The notes under the pieces are model-generated. The model was not told the origin of the DNA and searched no databases. It was given only the letters and a program-made list of their open reading frames with translations. From Irpex lacteus (Eukaryota; Basidiomycota; Agaricomycetes; Polyporales; Irpicaceae): a DNA stretch of 64,000 nt. Within the stretch, counting starts at the first letter, position 1, and every line of letters begins with the position of its first letter. Positions 23,897 through 39,129 of this stretch are shown here, piece after piece. A program made the translations under genes and the position numbers. The stretch is taken from assembly GCA_001986395.2 (NCBI GenBank), contig MQVO02000021.1, forward strand, positions 1 to 64,000, read 5' to 3'.

Positions 23897-24797
23897 AAGG
23901 CGAACAAAGTGCGGCAGATACGTTGATAGCTGGAGATATGGGACTTCGTGTTGGGTAGCGTGTCCTTATATCTAGTATCTCAGCAATCTGCGGATTATGA
24001 CGTGAACATCGTGGATATGGACGAGAGCTAAGGAAACTCGCAGTACACAGTAGCTGAATAACTACTATGAGACACTCACTGTAGCTTTGTCGCCTTATAA
24101 TGGACATTCTGGAGTCCTCTGCCATCGGCTGTGATGTCATTGGTAAGAACGTTGGCACTATTGCGGCCAGGTTTGGAATACCAAGGTATAATGAAGCAAA
24201 TGAGGCCTCATCTGCGGGACTCGTCTATCTATGCCGTTAAATGTGCGTTTTGACCACATGCTTCCATGACTTCAGGTCCACCATGACAGCTTAGATCAAG
24301 CATGCAGGCCAGCTGTCCCTAGCTCTTTGTAACAGACTGGTACCAATTGCAGACTATCATTGGAATGACGCGCTGAACACGATCAGCTCTTGGGTGCCCC
24401 ACCTAGACAGTACGCAATCAGTGCATGTTTGTCATATCCTTGTGACGGTGAATCATGTACCTTGGGATGACCTCGCTTAAATCATCTGTTACATGCTCTG
24501 TGCAATATCTCCACTAGCAGATCAACCTAGTAAGGGAGAGACGAAGGTAACACATAAAACCCGCTACCAAACGTGTATTTCTGGTATAAACGCCATCGCG
24601 AATTCAGTAGCAGATATGTACTGCACACAACGAGGTTCAAGATTCCCGTCAGAGGCACTAGTCATAGGTATGGGACAGACGTGGAGGACACAGCCTTACT
24701 ATCTGCACACACTGACGCGATGACATACTTTGCAACCCGAGCATTCTCGTTAAGACCCGATCCGAGGGTAATCGAGTGTACCACTGCCTCCCACTAA
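23897..24797. other. Spacer between the two SDR copies
   Basis: About 0.9 kb holding the copy 1 promoter and copy 2 3' UTR. The first 20 or so bases upstream of both SDR start codons look alike, in keeping with the duplication. No other gene is seen. Confidence 0.35.
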
Positions 24798-26056
24798 CTA
24801 TTCGAAATTCATTCCACCATCGACGCTGATGATCTGACCTACGAATACGTAGTGTTCAGTGGGCAGAGTACTGGTGACAATATGCCTTGCAGAGACCAAC
24901 CTGTTATGAAATCGGATTCTGGGGAGGCGATATGGGACACAAGGTTCGCCACAACATGAGGCTCAGCGGCTGGCGTATCCGGAGGCATTCCTAAGACCTA
25001 CGGGGAAAATCAGTCGTCTGTCCAGCAATTTCCCTCGCATCAATGAGATGGCTACGTACTGATCTGATGACAGCGCCACGTCCTCCCTGTGCAGCGTCTT
25101 CTGGGGTTTCGACTTTCACGCAGGATATAAGTAAACGGCGGCCACAGCAAAAAGAAAATCATGACAATGAGAATCATACCCATAGCAGTGTAAATCATCC
25201 CTGGTGCATAGGAATTCACGGTTATATTGTGCTTCTTCAACTCTCTCGCTGGGAAATAGTCAGCGATTCCTAGGATAGTGAGCGGACATCTGATTTACCC
25301 ATAACATGCGTCAGTCCGTGTACGGCAAACTTCGATGCAGAGTATGCTCCCAAATTGGCAAGACCTAGCGTTCAGAGTCCGTTTATTGTGTCGTGTTAGC
25401 CAGGTGAGCCGGAACCCTCAGAGAGCATACCTTGTTTCCCTGCGATAGAGCAAGCCCCTGATAAACGAGACTTGTCAACACTAGAAAATGTGCACCATGT
25501 GTCAAATCTCCCGCACCAATCAAGCGACCTCCGGTTCCTTGTTCAATCATTTGGATGGCTGCATGCTTGAAGCACAACATAGTTCCAAGCGCATTTACCG
25601 AGAATATGATGTTCCACTCTTCTGCGGTAGCTATGCAGGATATAATCGGTCAGAGAATCCGTCTTCACAGGAGGTGAAAGAGATTTGCTTTCTACGATAG
25701 ACCTCCCAAGGTTAGGTAAAATGCCCGCATTAGCGACCATCTAAAGCGAAGTTATCAGCTTTTCTGAAGAAATTACGGACTGAACATAATTGCATCCATA
25801 CCACATCTAGCTGACCGAGATTGTCCACGGCACTTTTGACAGCGGATTTGACGGATTCCTCGTTTGAAACATCGCCTACAATACAATGAGATCGTCTCCC
25901 GGCGGCCTTGATCTCCTCAGCTACAGCAGCAACCTGCTCTTCTTTCCCTGGAACGTCTAGGAGAGCTACATGAAGGCCGTCTTTGGCCAAGCGTAGGGCG
26001 ATGGCCCTTCCAATTCCCTGTGCTGCGCCGGTGACGAGAGCAACGCGTGTAGACAT
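24798..26056 (-). CDS. Short-chain dehydrogenase/reductase, acetoin/diacetyl reductase-like (copy 2)
   Basis: Tandem paralogue of the SDR at 22664-23896. It has VTGAAQGIGRAIALRLAKDG, an LDV end of beta-2 (NAD preference), VANAGILPNLGRSI, catalytic YSASKFAVHGLTHVM, then ITVNSYAPGMIYTAM, and a QIISVDGGMNFE end. The motif order and exon breakpoints largely match copy 1. Start ATG 26054-26056, stop 24798-24800. The catalytic Tyr and Lys are intact, so I regard it as functional. Several substitutions around the active site (AVHG for AVRG, LANLGAY for MPKVGAY) could change substrate choice, but that is inference. Confidence 0.83.
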
Positions 26057-27040
26057 GTGAGCGAAGTGTTGAGTAAATGCAGCTGGTTGAGTGCATCATC
26101 CACAGTGGTGGCCACCAAATACTTATATCTGTCTGTAATGTATTGTTGACGTACATGCCATAGGTACAAACGATGCTGATGATGGACGTCACTATGAAGT
26201 ATGGATTCAGTGGTGCACCTAATGAATAGCTGTGAAACTTGCCATAAGTTCGCCATCCCACGACCGGCACACATGGGCTTGTTGGCACCTGCTGTGAGAA
26301 TTGCAGGCACGGCTCGCACTACCATAGCTTGGAGAATATCACTGTTGCGATCACGCTCAGCAGACAGTTGTCATCCACAGGATCTACACGTCAGCGGTTC
26401 ATATTGTTCTTCAGCTGTGGCCAGTGCAACAACTCGGTCAGAATCATTCAGACCGAGCATGCAGACTGAGTTTCCTCTCGCGACGGTATAAAGCCTGGCA
26501 AACATCATCATTGATACCAGATAGAAGTGTTTTAACGGACTGCGGACTACTTACCAGACGATAATGGGTCCAACTGCAAGCTTCCTGGTACAAGCCGATT
26601 GAGCACTTGTTGCTATCTTGACAAATTTGTGTGGCAATAAACTGTTTTGTTGCGACGCCAGCTAAAGCACTCGATCAGGGGCCGTAAACATACCGGATGA
26701 CCCCAACATCATAGCGATTCCTGCAGCAAGTTGTGGCTCCAACTGTACAGGGCCTTGCCGTGAAACGACCTCTTCTGGGGGCTGGATGTAATGTATGGAA
26801 TGAGGCGCAATGCAACTTGCTGTAAGGGACACGCTCTGCCGACGGGGTCAAAAGATAATATGAAGAATCCTCCTTGCTATCCATATGCACAATGTACAGA
26901 ATGATGCCAAACGTAACAGAAGAGACTAGAGACAAATAACAAAATCAGAACAACGACACGTATCATGAGACCTACATCAATATGCACTCTCCATGGGGTC
27001 ATCGTGTATATCCTTGCCAGCTACTTCTCGACTCGATTAC
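26057..27040. other. Intergenic region, SDR copy 2 / calcineurin
   Basis: About 1 kb between the copy 2 start and the calcineurin stop, both on the minus strand. Only short open frames without recognisable domains. Confidence 0.35.
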
Positions 27041-29625
<2,585 letters not shown>

Positions 29626-29908
29626 GTTCGCCACCCCGAATACTAGCGTCAATAGAAGGGTGACAAGAATGAGTGGTGGAGGGACAAGATGAAGGATTGG
29701 GCGATGATGGAACAAACGCGTATCCAGTACAGGCTCAGGCGGGGTTTCAATGCATTAGGTATACCCAGGATAGATCGTACAAAGATCTGGTTACTGGACG
29801 ACAATCGGCGTCTATTCCAAGTACAGCTGATACTTATCAAGATAAGAACTGATAATAAGCTGTACATGGAAATGCAGCGTTGGCGAGTGGTACAATATTC
29901 GTATTACA

Positions 29909-31070
29909 TTATGAGCCAAAATACGCGGGCAAAACATGCTTAGCAACATTGAAGCCAAGCAAAGACACTATATACGCCGCGAATAAAGGTAGTAAGGGAG
30001 CTAGGAGCAGCTCAGATCTAATGAGGAACGGTAGAGCTGCATAACATGAGAACCTGATCAGCGGCCGCACGGTCCTATAACGAGGAATCACCTACCGTTG
30101 AGTCCAAGATATATACCATACACATACTGCGCAAAACTGCACACGAGTGAGTCAAACTGTACGCCACTGAAAATGAAAACTTACGCTGCGAGGTAGAGCG
30201 TGTTCGACAAAAAGAGACATATCCAGTTGTTCTTCAGAATTACTGGTACGAGGAATAGCTGAGCGAGATAGAGAGTGAGATATAACGGGAAGAACGCGTT
30301 TGTATGAACATCAAATGCATAGGCCCATTCAACCGTTGAATCTGACGGAGTTGCGTGTGATGGGGGTGACAGAAGGACCCGATTCGCGAAAAACCTGTAA
30401 AACGGACCATGAACACGAGATGCCTCTTGAAGGGGTATAGACATACCAGATAATCGTAGCAGCGACTACACCCACTAGCAAATAGTCACGGAATATCATC
30501 AAAAGCGCCAGTTGCAGAGCTTCAAGGACGCCGTATGAGTATACAACCGACCATGCCACCGCGGATACTGGAGAGCAGTGAGGTCAGTACCGATGTGGCC
30601 CGGGCAACTACTGAGACTTACTGGTAAGGGAAGCAGCTACTAGTATGAGGATGGCTGGATCGTCCCTTGCCCATGTATTCTTGGTTTCTACGAAGCGTCA
30701 GTGGTCAGCGAAGAAATAGCTGTGCAAAGCTTACGTTTATGGAAGTAAACGTTCCTATAACTTAAAGCAGTGAAGACCATGAGTAGGAGACTGGAAGAAC
30801 ATGCGAGCCGACTTACACTCTTTTCGGTGCCAAGCATAGGTATGTTAGCTGCCAAGCGGCCAATTCAAAGTCCTACTTCCCGGGGGTTATGGTCATGTTT
30901 CGCAGACTATATCGTAGCATAGATTCAGTGTGGCTTACCATTTGGTGAAATCTGAGGAGCCTCCTAAATATAACAGGAACGCGACTTGAATCCCAGCCTT
31001 GTGGACCTTGTGCCCGAGCGAAGCCATTGTGAAGTTGTGGGTTCGGAGATGCCAGCGGAAGAACAGACAT
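29909..31070 (-). CDS. GMH1: UNC50/Gmh1 family Golgi membrane protein
   Basis: Multi-pass inner-nuclear/Golgi membrane protein. The yeast homologue Gmh1 interacts genetically with Arf-GEF Gea1/2. The conserved core reads RRLLRFHQM / DFELAAWQ..., VAWSVVYSYGVLEALQLAL, FRDYLLVGVVAATIIW, FFANRVLL, EWAYAFDVHTNAFFPLYLTL, VPVILKNNWICLFLSNTLYL, YGIYLGLNALPFLIRSE, and a final hydrophobic LLAPLLPLFAAYIVSLLGFN segment. At least five membrane spans are evident. Start ATG 31068-31070 (MSVLPLASPNPQLH), stop TAA at 29909-29911. Introns are short. It is divergent to the WW-domain gene. It shares a Golgi location with the ChAP protein in this window, but no direct link is implied. Confidence 0.9.
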
Positions 31071-31347
31071 TTATGCAGAAGTATAACAGCAGCTGCAGAA
31101 GTTATTTTCAGCGAAAGACAATAATGCGCAAGAGGACCACGATGGCCAGCAACACGGTCAGAGTTACGGTCGCCTCTGACCATTTGGATCAATCACGCTC
31201 ATTTCAAGCGGAGAATAGCGAGATATTGACTCCGAAACCAATTATGTCTGCGGAGTTCTGTTGCACAGTAATACATGCGGCGGCGAGCGCCTGCGTCGTT
31301 CTCTCCCTTCACCACCCTCAAACACCCTCACCAACTCTGCAACAACC
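31071..31347. promoter_or_regulatory. Shared divergent promoter (UNC50 / WW protein)
   Basis: A 277-bp spacer between head-to-head start codons, which must contain both core promoters. The end nearest the WW gene is C/T-rich on the plus strand (31300-31325), as is common just before fungal transcription starts. Confidence 0.45.
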
Positions 31348-34300
31348 ATGACGGAGGACGACCAGGAAGTCCTCGATTGGGGGAACGAGGATGACGAGAT
31401 TCAGTCGGGCGACCTTGATGGGGTTGCTCAGCTGAAATCCCTCGATGGTAGAAACGGTGGCGAGCAAGAAGACGACGCCGTTTCTCTTGGGGACGACGAA
31501 GACGAGGAAGTTTATCCCTACAGGCCTACTTCTCAGGACGACACGAACACCAATCCTCCCAGTACTCCCCGCGGACTCAGCCCGCAGCATAATGGCACCC
31601 ACAGGGGGCGCGAGTCCCATCGCGAGAGCTCATTCACATCACAGAAGTCGTCTAGATTCAACGAGTCGCCATCTCTCCAGCGATCACAGTCACTGGGAAA
31701 GATGGTTCACGCACTGCCTCCGAAGCCAGCAGTAGTGCCGCCTCCACCGGTTCATACTCAAAAACCTCGTGCGATGGTTCGTCGAGACAGAAAGTCGAAT
31801 GGGCATAGCAAACACGACGTAGGTTCCCAGGGAACTTCGTCTCTGCCTCCTGACTGGGAGGAAAGGTATTCCAGCAAAGACTATGACCGTGGACCTTACT
31901 ACTACAACCTGAAGACGCATACATCGACCTGGGTTCGCCCTGGGTCGAGTGCCGCCGCTGCATCACTGGACAAGAACAAAGACCGCAGTGGCGCACGTAG
32001 AACTGATACGGCGGCCTCCGACTACACTGATGCTGAGGACAAAAATATTGTTCCTCCGAGACGTGAAAACAGACGTCGTTCATCGCCAGAGGGTCCGCTC
32101 TCATACGAGGACCGCCATTACCGCCCTGGCGATGAGACAGTCGTAAATGATCCTTCCTTGAGTGTTGGACGACGAGACTTGAATTCAATCCTTCCGCCGC
32201 GACCGATATCTCCCAGAGCTGCTGATAATAGAAGAGCTGATCGTGCGCCATCGCCACCACGAAGACGGGAACCTATTGGGCAAGAAAGAGGAGTTCGTTC
32301 TCGTCGAGAACGCTCTCCCCTTTCCCAAGACCACAGTAACAGGAGAGATAGATCTCGAGAAAACATCCTGCTTACTGCTGACGATCGAACATGGGTTCCT
32401 ACTAGAAGTGACTCTCCGCCGACACCGTTTGCCGGCCGTGACGTCGACAGCCGTTCGAAAGCTCCGCATGGACGATACGACCGCTCCCTTCCACAACCGC
32501 CGCCGCCGCCCGCATCTTTCTCGCAAGGCGTTCGCAGTGACTCCGAGTGGACGGCTTCCAGTACGTTATCCGCCTCATCCGATTGCTCCTCCTCTCGCAT
32601 ACGGCACCTATCCTCCTCCCGAGGTGGAAGACATTCAACTCTCGACTGTCTTGAGAAGCCTCGGGGGTCGAGCTGTGCTCTCCATACTCGTCCATTGTTT
32701 AAACGACTCCATCCTGTATCCGACGCCCGGCCGCGTATCGTGGACTCCTTCGTTTTCTACTTTCCATTCATGTCGTCGCTCTGCGTCTGCGTTCCTTTCC
32801 GTTCTTAACCACATTGTCCTTTCCTTCTCTAGGGCCCCGCTCCCCGCCTCCGCGTATTCGCGAAGCAAGCCCTCCGCGAAGGCGATTATCCAGCGCAGAC
32901 GCATATAATGGCCGTTCTCCTGTTTCGCCACCAAGGCAGAAGAGCAGATACGAACGTTCGCCGTCCCCAGGCAGACCGGCCTATATGGACTCATACGTGC
33001 CGGATAACATTCCTCAGCGTAGAGCGCGTGAAGATGACATTTCGTACGACGTGGATGTAAAGCGCAGACGCACAGACCATTCCCCAGTCGAGCCTTTCAA
33101 GACTCGTGAAATCATCGATAGCCGTGAGACTAGAGTGGACTGGTCAATTAGCGCTGCTGATGCCGATGCATTGGAGTCCTCTCGTACGTCCGCAATGCCC
33201 ATCGTGTCTATCAAAACTCATCAATTCCTCTTCATATTAGCGTCCCGCAAGAGAACGCCTTTACCACCTCAGAGTGCACGATTTCGGGAAGCCTCCAAAA
33301 ATCCGCCGCCGCCAGGAAGGATTGCACCCATTCCAGGTAGCCAGTACTCTGGTAAAGTATCTGATTGTTTGCTCGACTGCCTGCGGCGTCATTCCTCACA
33401 AAATGTTGTGCATTCCACTGACCTCCTTTCAGGTACGCGAAACCAACTTCCGACTGGGCCCAGTGGTCGCAGCCGTAATCGCATAGACAACGACATTTCT
33501 CATATTGCGCGTGACAACGATCCCATGGAAGTAGATCATCGCCCGGCGCCCAGGCCTCCTCCCGTTAGATCAACGTCCAATGTAGTTCTCGATAGAAGTC
33601 TACCTCCTACAGGTCCGAAAGCCATGCACAGTACTCCATCTTCTGTGTCACAAGAAATGAACTGGCAGCGCGCTCCCCCTCCCCATCTGCGCCAGGATGT
33701 AGCTACTTCTGTCGGCACGCCTTTTGCTATGGTGAGAAAATACGTCTTTCGTCAATGGCTTCTCTGACGCTGTCATAGGATCGTCGAGATGCACCATCTC
33801 ATCCGAGTAAACCTCCGAGAAAGATGACAGGTTCAAACAGCACCCCGCTCGGGGATCGGCGTCAACCTAATGAACCACTTCGGCTCGATGTTCCAACGCC
33901 TCCTGCAGGGGACAGATACCATGAACAGCCAACTCCGACGTATCTTGAACCTGAACGTGGTAGATACTTGGATAACTACCGCGGGACTGTGAGTACCTTT
34001 GGTGCATTCGAAGGAATTTGCCGGCTTATTTTGTCCAGTCTTCACGCTCGGCGTCTTATCAATCGGCCTCCCCTATCGATCGAGTGAAGATCCTGCCTCC
34101 ACTGAATGAATCTACGTCGCGATGGCCAGCACGTGAAGATGTTCGAAATGTACGTTTTGTGTGATATTTCCAATACCATTGCTTACTGTCGTCCAGGCCA
34201 AAGAAAGAATCTCACCTTCTCCCTCTTACTCTGCACCATCTCGCCCACCAATACCAGAGCGAGATACCAAGCAGCCCACGTCTAGTGTGTCGGAAACCAG

Positions 34301-35123
34301 TACTCGCAAGGTATAGTTTGCAACGTGCTTGCACAGCACTCATACTGATAACTCGTCCCTGTAGTCGCGCTTTGGCCCAGAGCGAGAACAAGCGTTGCCC
34401 ATCGTCGATAACGAGGCTCGCAAATGGCTTACGCGAGAAGAAGCTGAGCGTTCTGGCCTCCCCGTCAATGCCCCCAATAGGCGTGTATCCAATGCTCGGC
34501 CTCCCAGCCCGCCGCCGGTGCCCAGTCGCGACCAGAGGCGTGCTGAACCCGGCATCGACCGGTATGTCAGTGAGCGGAGATATCCTTCTCCTGAAGATCG
34601 GCGCCGCGCCGTCGACGTTGGTGGGTCAAGGAGAGACGATCTGTACCCTGACAACGGTGGAGGGGAGCGTTCTGTTTATAACGAGCGACCCAGTCTCGAG
34701 GGCAGACTCTCACGCGACAACGACATTCCATTTGCGGATCGCCTGTCAGATACAGCGCTCACTGTCGAGAGGCCACCTAGCCCCATTAAAGGCAGGAGGA
34801 AGGGCAGACAGTCGAGGCAGAATGGTCTTGCTCGTGGTGATCGTGACGTTCATCGAGAATTCCAGGATGCAGAGGTCGTTCGGAATGCTGAACCGGTGTA
34901 CCCCGTCGCAAAACAGAGTACTCCGCTGCTTGCTCGCTTGACCGAGCCCGGCCCTGGTAGGGTAGGAACGTCGTTGCGGGACCGAGTCGATCTTCCCCTT
35001 AGTGGTCTTGCCAGCTTACCTGCTCGGCCGCTCGTGGATCCCGCTCTCGATATCAATGACAGTGCGGAAAGGAATGGCAGGAGGCGGCATGGAAGAAAAG
35101 GCGGAAGACGAGGACCTGCATGA
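31348..35123 (+). CDS. WW-domain, Arg/Ser-rich nuclear protein
   Basis: A single WW domain (LPPDWEERYSSKDYDRGPYY through HTSTWVRP, around residue 170) lies in a very long, polar, largely disordered chain rich in Arg, Ser, Pro and Asp. WW domains bind proline-rich partners, and this composition is typical of pre-mRNA processing or transcription-coupled factors; the exact role is unknown. The acidic start MTEDDQEVLDWGNEDDE uses the ATG at 31348-31350. Exon joins that restore the frame include 32561-32832 (272 bp, longer than usual) and shorter introns after ALESS, QYSG, GTPFAM, YRGT and EDVRN. A KWLTREEAERSGLPVN motif lies near the middle of the last large exon. The C-terminus is basic (RRRHGRKGGRRGPA), possibly a nuclear localisation signal. 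Confidence 0.8.
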
Positions 35124-35795
35124 TGCGCTGCCTCATGGTACAATTTTATCTCCTAGCTTCGGGACTCTTTCATTCGCATGTCTATCACCTGATTTTTCCT
35201 ATGTCTATTACGAACTTCGGCTTACTGCATTTTATTCTGGTATTCATAGTTTCTTTGAAAGCACTTTGTGTATGCATTGAAAAGCCCATCTACGTGTCCT
35301 CCCTGAAAAGGTTCTCGCCTAATCTACTGTATCCATGCTATGCTTACTACATAAGAGATTGCTGGGTGTCGAGGAAAGATCGGCCAACTTGCCGGAACGC
35401 ACCCCTTGCTTGCTGTTACAGGGCCTTACCTGTCGCAACGCTTCCGTGTGCTTGGATATGGACGCAATGAGCGAATGCAACAGGTGCGTTGCGCGTAAGA
35501 CTCAGTAGACCTGGGCAGTCTTACGCAACACTGACTGGGGTGCTTGGGGAAATGAAGAGGGGTACTCAGGTAACGAACCCTTAAGCTTGGTGAGAAACAG
35601 CGGCAGTTCTGGAATCTGGATCGGATTAGCAGTGCGGACATATCATTTGCCTACGTGTATTTACTGGTAAATATACTCGATGACGACGAGAAATCTGCGT
35701 ACAATACCACCCGTACTCTGCGAATAAGTATAGTACTGGAATATCCCCGGCTGTGACATACCTGCGCGGCAAAACAAAACAAAAACAGTACGTCC
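35124..35795. other. Convergent intergenic region, WW protein / F-box
   Basis: About 0.67 kb between convergent genes, holding both 3' ends and the hairpin at 35488-35529. No coding exon was recognised. Confidence 0.4.
35488..35529. repeat. Perfect-stem hairpin between convergent genes
   Basis: GTTGCGCGTAAGACT (35488-35502) pairs with AGTCTTACGCAAC (35517-35529), with a 2-nt bulge and a 14-nt loop. It lies between the 3' ends of two convergent genes. It could be a transcript 3'-end structure or a small foldback remnant. Confidence 0.5.
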
Positions 35796-37385
35796 CTAGC
35801 ATATCACAGGCACCACCCATGGTATGAATTCCTCGCTATGCCAATTGTACGCGTCGAACCTCGAGCATGACACTTCTCTCGTGAAAGTGACGGTCATTCC
35901 CATCGTCTCTAGGTACTGTTGCGTAGCGGACGAGATCGGCTTCTCCCCTGCGTTCCTCAAGCACAGCTGACCGAAAGTGCTGGAGTGACGCCTCTGCTGC
36001 AAGGTAAACATCTTCAGCGCGACCTCGTCGATTTCGGGGCTTTCTAACGTCAGAGTACGCAGATTGTACCAAGACTTCAAGGTGGGGAGGTAGGTTTCCG
36101 AATCGTTTGTGTCGTCGGTCGGCCGGCGACAAGCACCCAGGATTTGACGCATGACGCCATACTTATTCGTCTTCGTTTTGACTCGAAGGTGTGCGAGGGA
36201 AGGGAATGCCCGTACAAACCGGGATGACGTCTTGCGAAGCTTTTGCGGGGTGGCTTCCTCGGTGTGCGATATCGAAAGGTAGCGGACGTTGTGATAATGG
36301 AAGAGTCCGCTCTCAACGGCTTCGATGAAGCCATTCAGGGACTCTTCGTCTTCGACCGCAAGAGACTCAAGGTGAGGGGCGTCGAGGAGCGTGAGGAGCG
36401 GATACCACGCCTCGTCGACGGTGGAATGAATCAACAGATGGCGTAACTTGGGAAGATGCACCTTGTCCAGTCCCTGTTCCACGGGTTCGAATATGTAATC
36501 ACCCGATATCTCCAGGTACGTGAGAGAGGCGGCACAATGGGACAAGACGCTGGTGACATCGTATGTTGTCAGCTTCCACATCCGGCACAGCGCCAGCTGA
36601 GTAACGTTCCGAATGGCGAGGGGATGCTCGACATCGAATATCTCTGCACAGAGGCTCAGCTTCTGTAATAGGGGAGCACGGAAGTTCAGTCGCAGACCGT
36701 CTTCATAGACAGGCTCGGCAGTACAGCGCTTGTCGACCCAAATGTAGAGACTTTCCAGTAGACGGAAGTTACCACCGACAAGTCGTTCCATGTAGGGAAC
36801 AATGGGGTCCATGGAGCCGAAGAACATCGCGAGATGTTTCCAGCGGTGGAAATGGCCAAGAACAAGATTCCATGCGAGTTCTGCGTGTAGGCAGTGAAAG
36901 CCGTATTGTTCCCAAGCTTCGTCCGTAGGATTGTCGTGAGGGGGAGCGAGAAGATAATGGAATATGACTGAGAGCGGCTGATCTCTAGAGTGTGCGAGGT
37001 GAGCCTGAATGATCCCCATGTGGCTGTCTGGCTGTCCGAGGGATGCATGGATACACGTCCAGATCTTTGTAGAGGCTAAGGCAACTCGCCTGAACCGACG
37101 TGAGACGTGACTGAAGGCAACGGGGGAGTGAACAGCGGAAATGTCCTGGTTGCGACAGTATGGGAAGTCATGCACGTAGGCAGCCTCGACAATTTCGAGC
37201 AGAACTTCATCCGGTAGGCTGTATACGGGCGCAAGACGTGAAATTTGCTTGTCGATCTCGCAGAGCTTGCGGTCGACTAGCTTCAGCTCGTTGATGATAC
37301 TGCCACGTCTACCCTCGATCTCTGTGCGCTGGGCGCAGAGTGCCTCAAGCCGCAGCTGACGCGTGTGACGGTCCTCGGATGTCAT
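35796..37385 (-). CDS. F-box domain protein
   Basis: Single-exon 529-residue protein of the large mushroom F-box family. It is a probable substrate receptor of an SCF ubiquitin ligase. An N-terminal coiled coil (QLRLEALCAQRTEIEGRRGS, then INELKLVDRKLCEIDKQIS) is followed by an F-box-like core RLAPVYSLPDEVLLEIVEAA with VSRRFRRVALASTKIWTCIH. The rest has leucine-rich-repeat-like segments (LRHLLIHSTVDEAWYPLL, LESLAVEDEESLNGFIEAV). The start is the ATG at 37383-37385; an in-frame TTG a few codons upstream was not used. The substrate is unknown. Such genes are often lineage-specific. Confidence 0.85.
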   Translation of the reverse strand: MTSEDRHTRQLRLEALCAQRTEIEGRRGSIINELKLVDRKLCEIDKQISRLAPVYSLPDEVLLEIVEAAYVHDFPYCRNQDISAVHSPVAFSHVSRRFRRVALASTKIWTCIHASLGQPDSHMGIIQAHLAHSRDQPLSVIFHYLLAPPHDNPTDEAWEQYGFHCLHAELAWNLVLGHFHRWKHLAMFFGSMDPIVPYMERLVGGNFRLLESLYIWVDKRCTAEPVYEDGLRLNFRAPLLQKLSLCAEIFDVEHPLAIRNVTQLALCRMWKLTTYDVTSVLSHCAASLTYLEISGDYIFEPVEQGLDKVHLPKLRHLLIHSTVDEAWYPLLTLLDAPHLESLAVEDEESLNGFIEAVESGLFHYHNVRYLSISHTEEATPQKLRKTSSRFVRAFPSLAHLRVKTKTNKYGVMRQILGACRRPTDDTNDSETYLPTLKSWYNLRTLTLESPEIDEVALKMFTLQQRRHSSTFGQLCLRNAGEKPISSATQQYLETMGMTVTFTREVSCSRFDAYNWHSEEFIPWVVPVIC

Positions 37386-39129
37386 GGGTAAAATTGGAAC
37401 CTGCAAATTTGTTTAAAATTAGTAACAGCTAGCCAATGCTGGCGAAGCGTTGGGCACATACAGTGAGTTCTGCTGCTGCCCAAAAGCTTTGGGAGCGAAA
37501 GAAGAGCAGACTTAAGTTGGGGCAACTTAAAGTAGCTCGGGAGAGCGAAGAACGCGGCGGCCATACCGACAGGCTGATATAGTGTGTGATAGGTTCACGT
37601 CAGCTTCGCACGGACGAGCTTACGTAACTCGAAAGAAAGTCTACTTACCCTTCAACCGGTTCTACTGGTACCACGGCTGTCCACGGTGCTTGTTGCCAAT
37701 TCCGACGCCCGCTAAACTTCCCCGGTTGTACGAGGAAGACGCGAGCTCGGGCGTGCAAAAATACGCGCCCATCACGCACGTGATCGCTTTTGAGTTGAAC
37801 TTAGAGTTGCTGACGACTGTGGTAGGCCTTCCTCTGCTTTCTTCAGTAGTAGGTTGTTCGCCTGCAAATAGCAGCTGGTACAAAGGTCGTCTTCCACCGT
37901 CATCCCTCCCCGAAGCTTCCCTCCGAGGTCGATCTAGTTCTTATTAATTTTTGATGCCGACTCCTCGACATCAGAAAGCACAATAACATAACCTCCTACT
38001 GCGAATCACGTTATACGCCAATGAGCATGCTAACGGACTACCCGATGCCACGAAGCTGTCGAGGCCATGTCGCTGACGTCAAGATAGCAGTCAGCAAGCT
38101 CTTCACCGGTGCCTGTCACAATAGGTACGGACTTACTGAACGTCCAACGCTGCACGCGCTCGTCCATTTTTTATATGAACCATCCAGGGTAGCACGTTGT
38201 GCGGGATGCCGACATCATCTTCTAGTACGTTCAGCTATATTGAAAAGCTCTTCTTTGCTCGTACTATCAGACTATTCATGACGAGATTCCGAATTCCAGG
38301 TATTCCCGAGAAATTGACAGGACCGTGCCGTCTCGGAACAGTGCTTTTCTGATGAACTAGGATTCAGCGTGACTGTCGAGGCTCGACAGCGTTCGACGCT
38401 CTGTGGGCCCCAGCTACTCATGAGGTCGACACTCGGTCGAAAGTGTACTCACGTAGAAGGGTTTGGTCATTAGTAAGACCAATTGCAACCGTCTACAGGA
38501 TACTAGACGTGACGATAATGGACAAATGATCTGCATGATTTGCATTTTGATAGATCTTGTCGAGACGTACGTTCACACGTGGCAATTCAGACCATCGGTA
38601 GCTGATCGCCATTCTACGCACAACTCCAACAGCCAACGCTAACATCGCAATGTATGGTCCTGTCTCACCAGCAGAATAAGACGCATGGCCATCGTGCTTG
38701 CTGTCACGGCAATGAGTACACTCCAATAGTGGCCAAGCCCGCTCTGTACTCGGTCACAGTAAAAAGGTAAGCTGCCATATTACCCCGGCAATAATGTATT
38801 CACTCCTGAGGGCGAGATCTGCTCATAGTACGTGTGGTCATACGACGCGTAAGATTTGCCGAGGCCGGCGTAATATTACCGATGCGAGCTGGACCAGCAC
38901 GATCAGTTTGGCCTCACCTCCGAGCTTCCAGCCACACACTCGACGTCTACTTACTCAACCCATCTTTTGAAGCGACTATTGAACGGAACGGCGCAGACAG
39001 CTGTGATAACAATAACTGTGCTACGGAGGGTGCAGGGGCTATTTTAAATGGAACGCCGAGCCTGGCGTTGCTGGCAAGGGCCAACATCGCTGAATATAAA
39101 AAATCTAGTTGACAGCTTCAGTGTTCATT
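37386..39129. other. Gene-poor region after the F-box gene
   Basis: Contains the F-box promoter side, then about 1.5 kb with only short open frames (for example 121 codons at 37582-37947, +) lacking recognisable domains. Confidence 0.3.

Noticed and set aside
31261..31347. Upstream extension of the WW-protein reading frame
   Set aside because: The frame is open upstream but the first good ATG followed by the acidic N-terminus is at 31348; the upstream part is promoter/5' leader.
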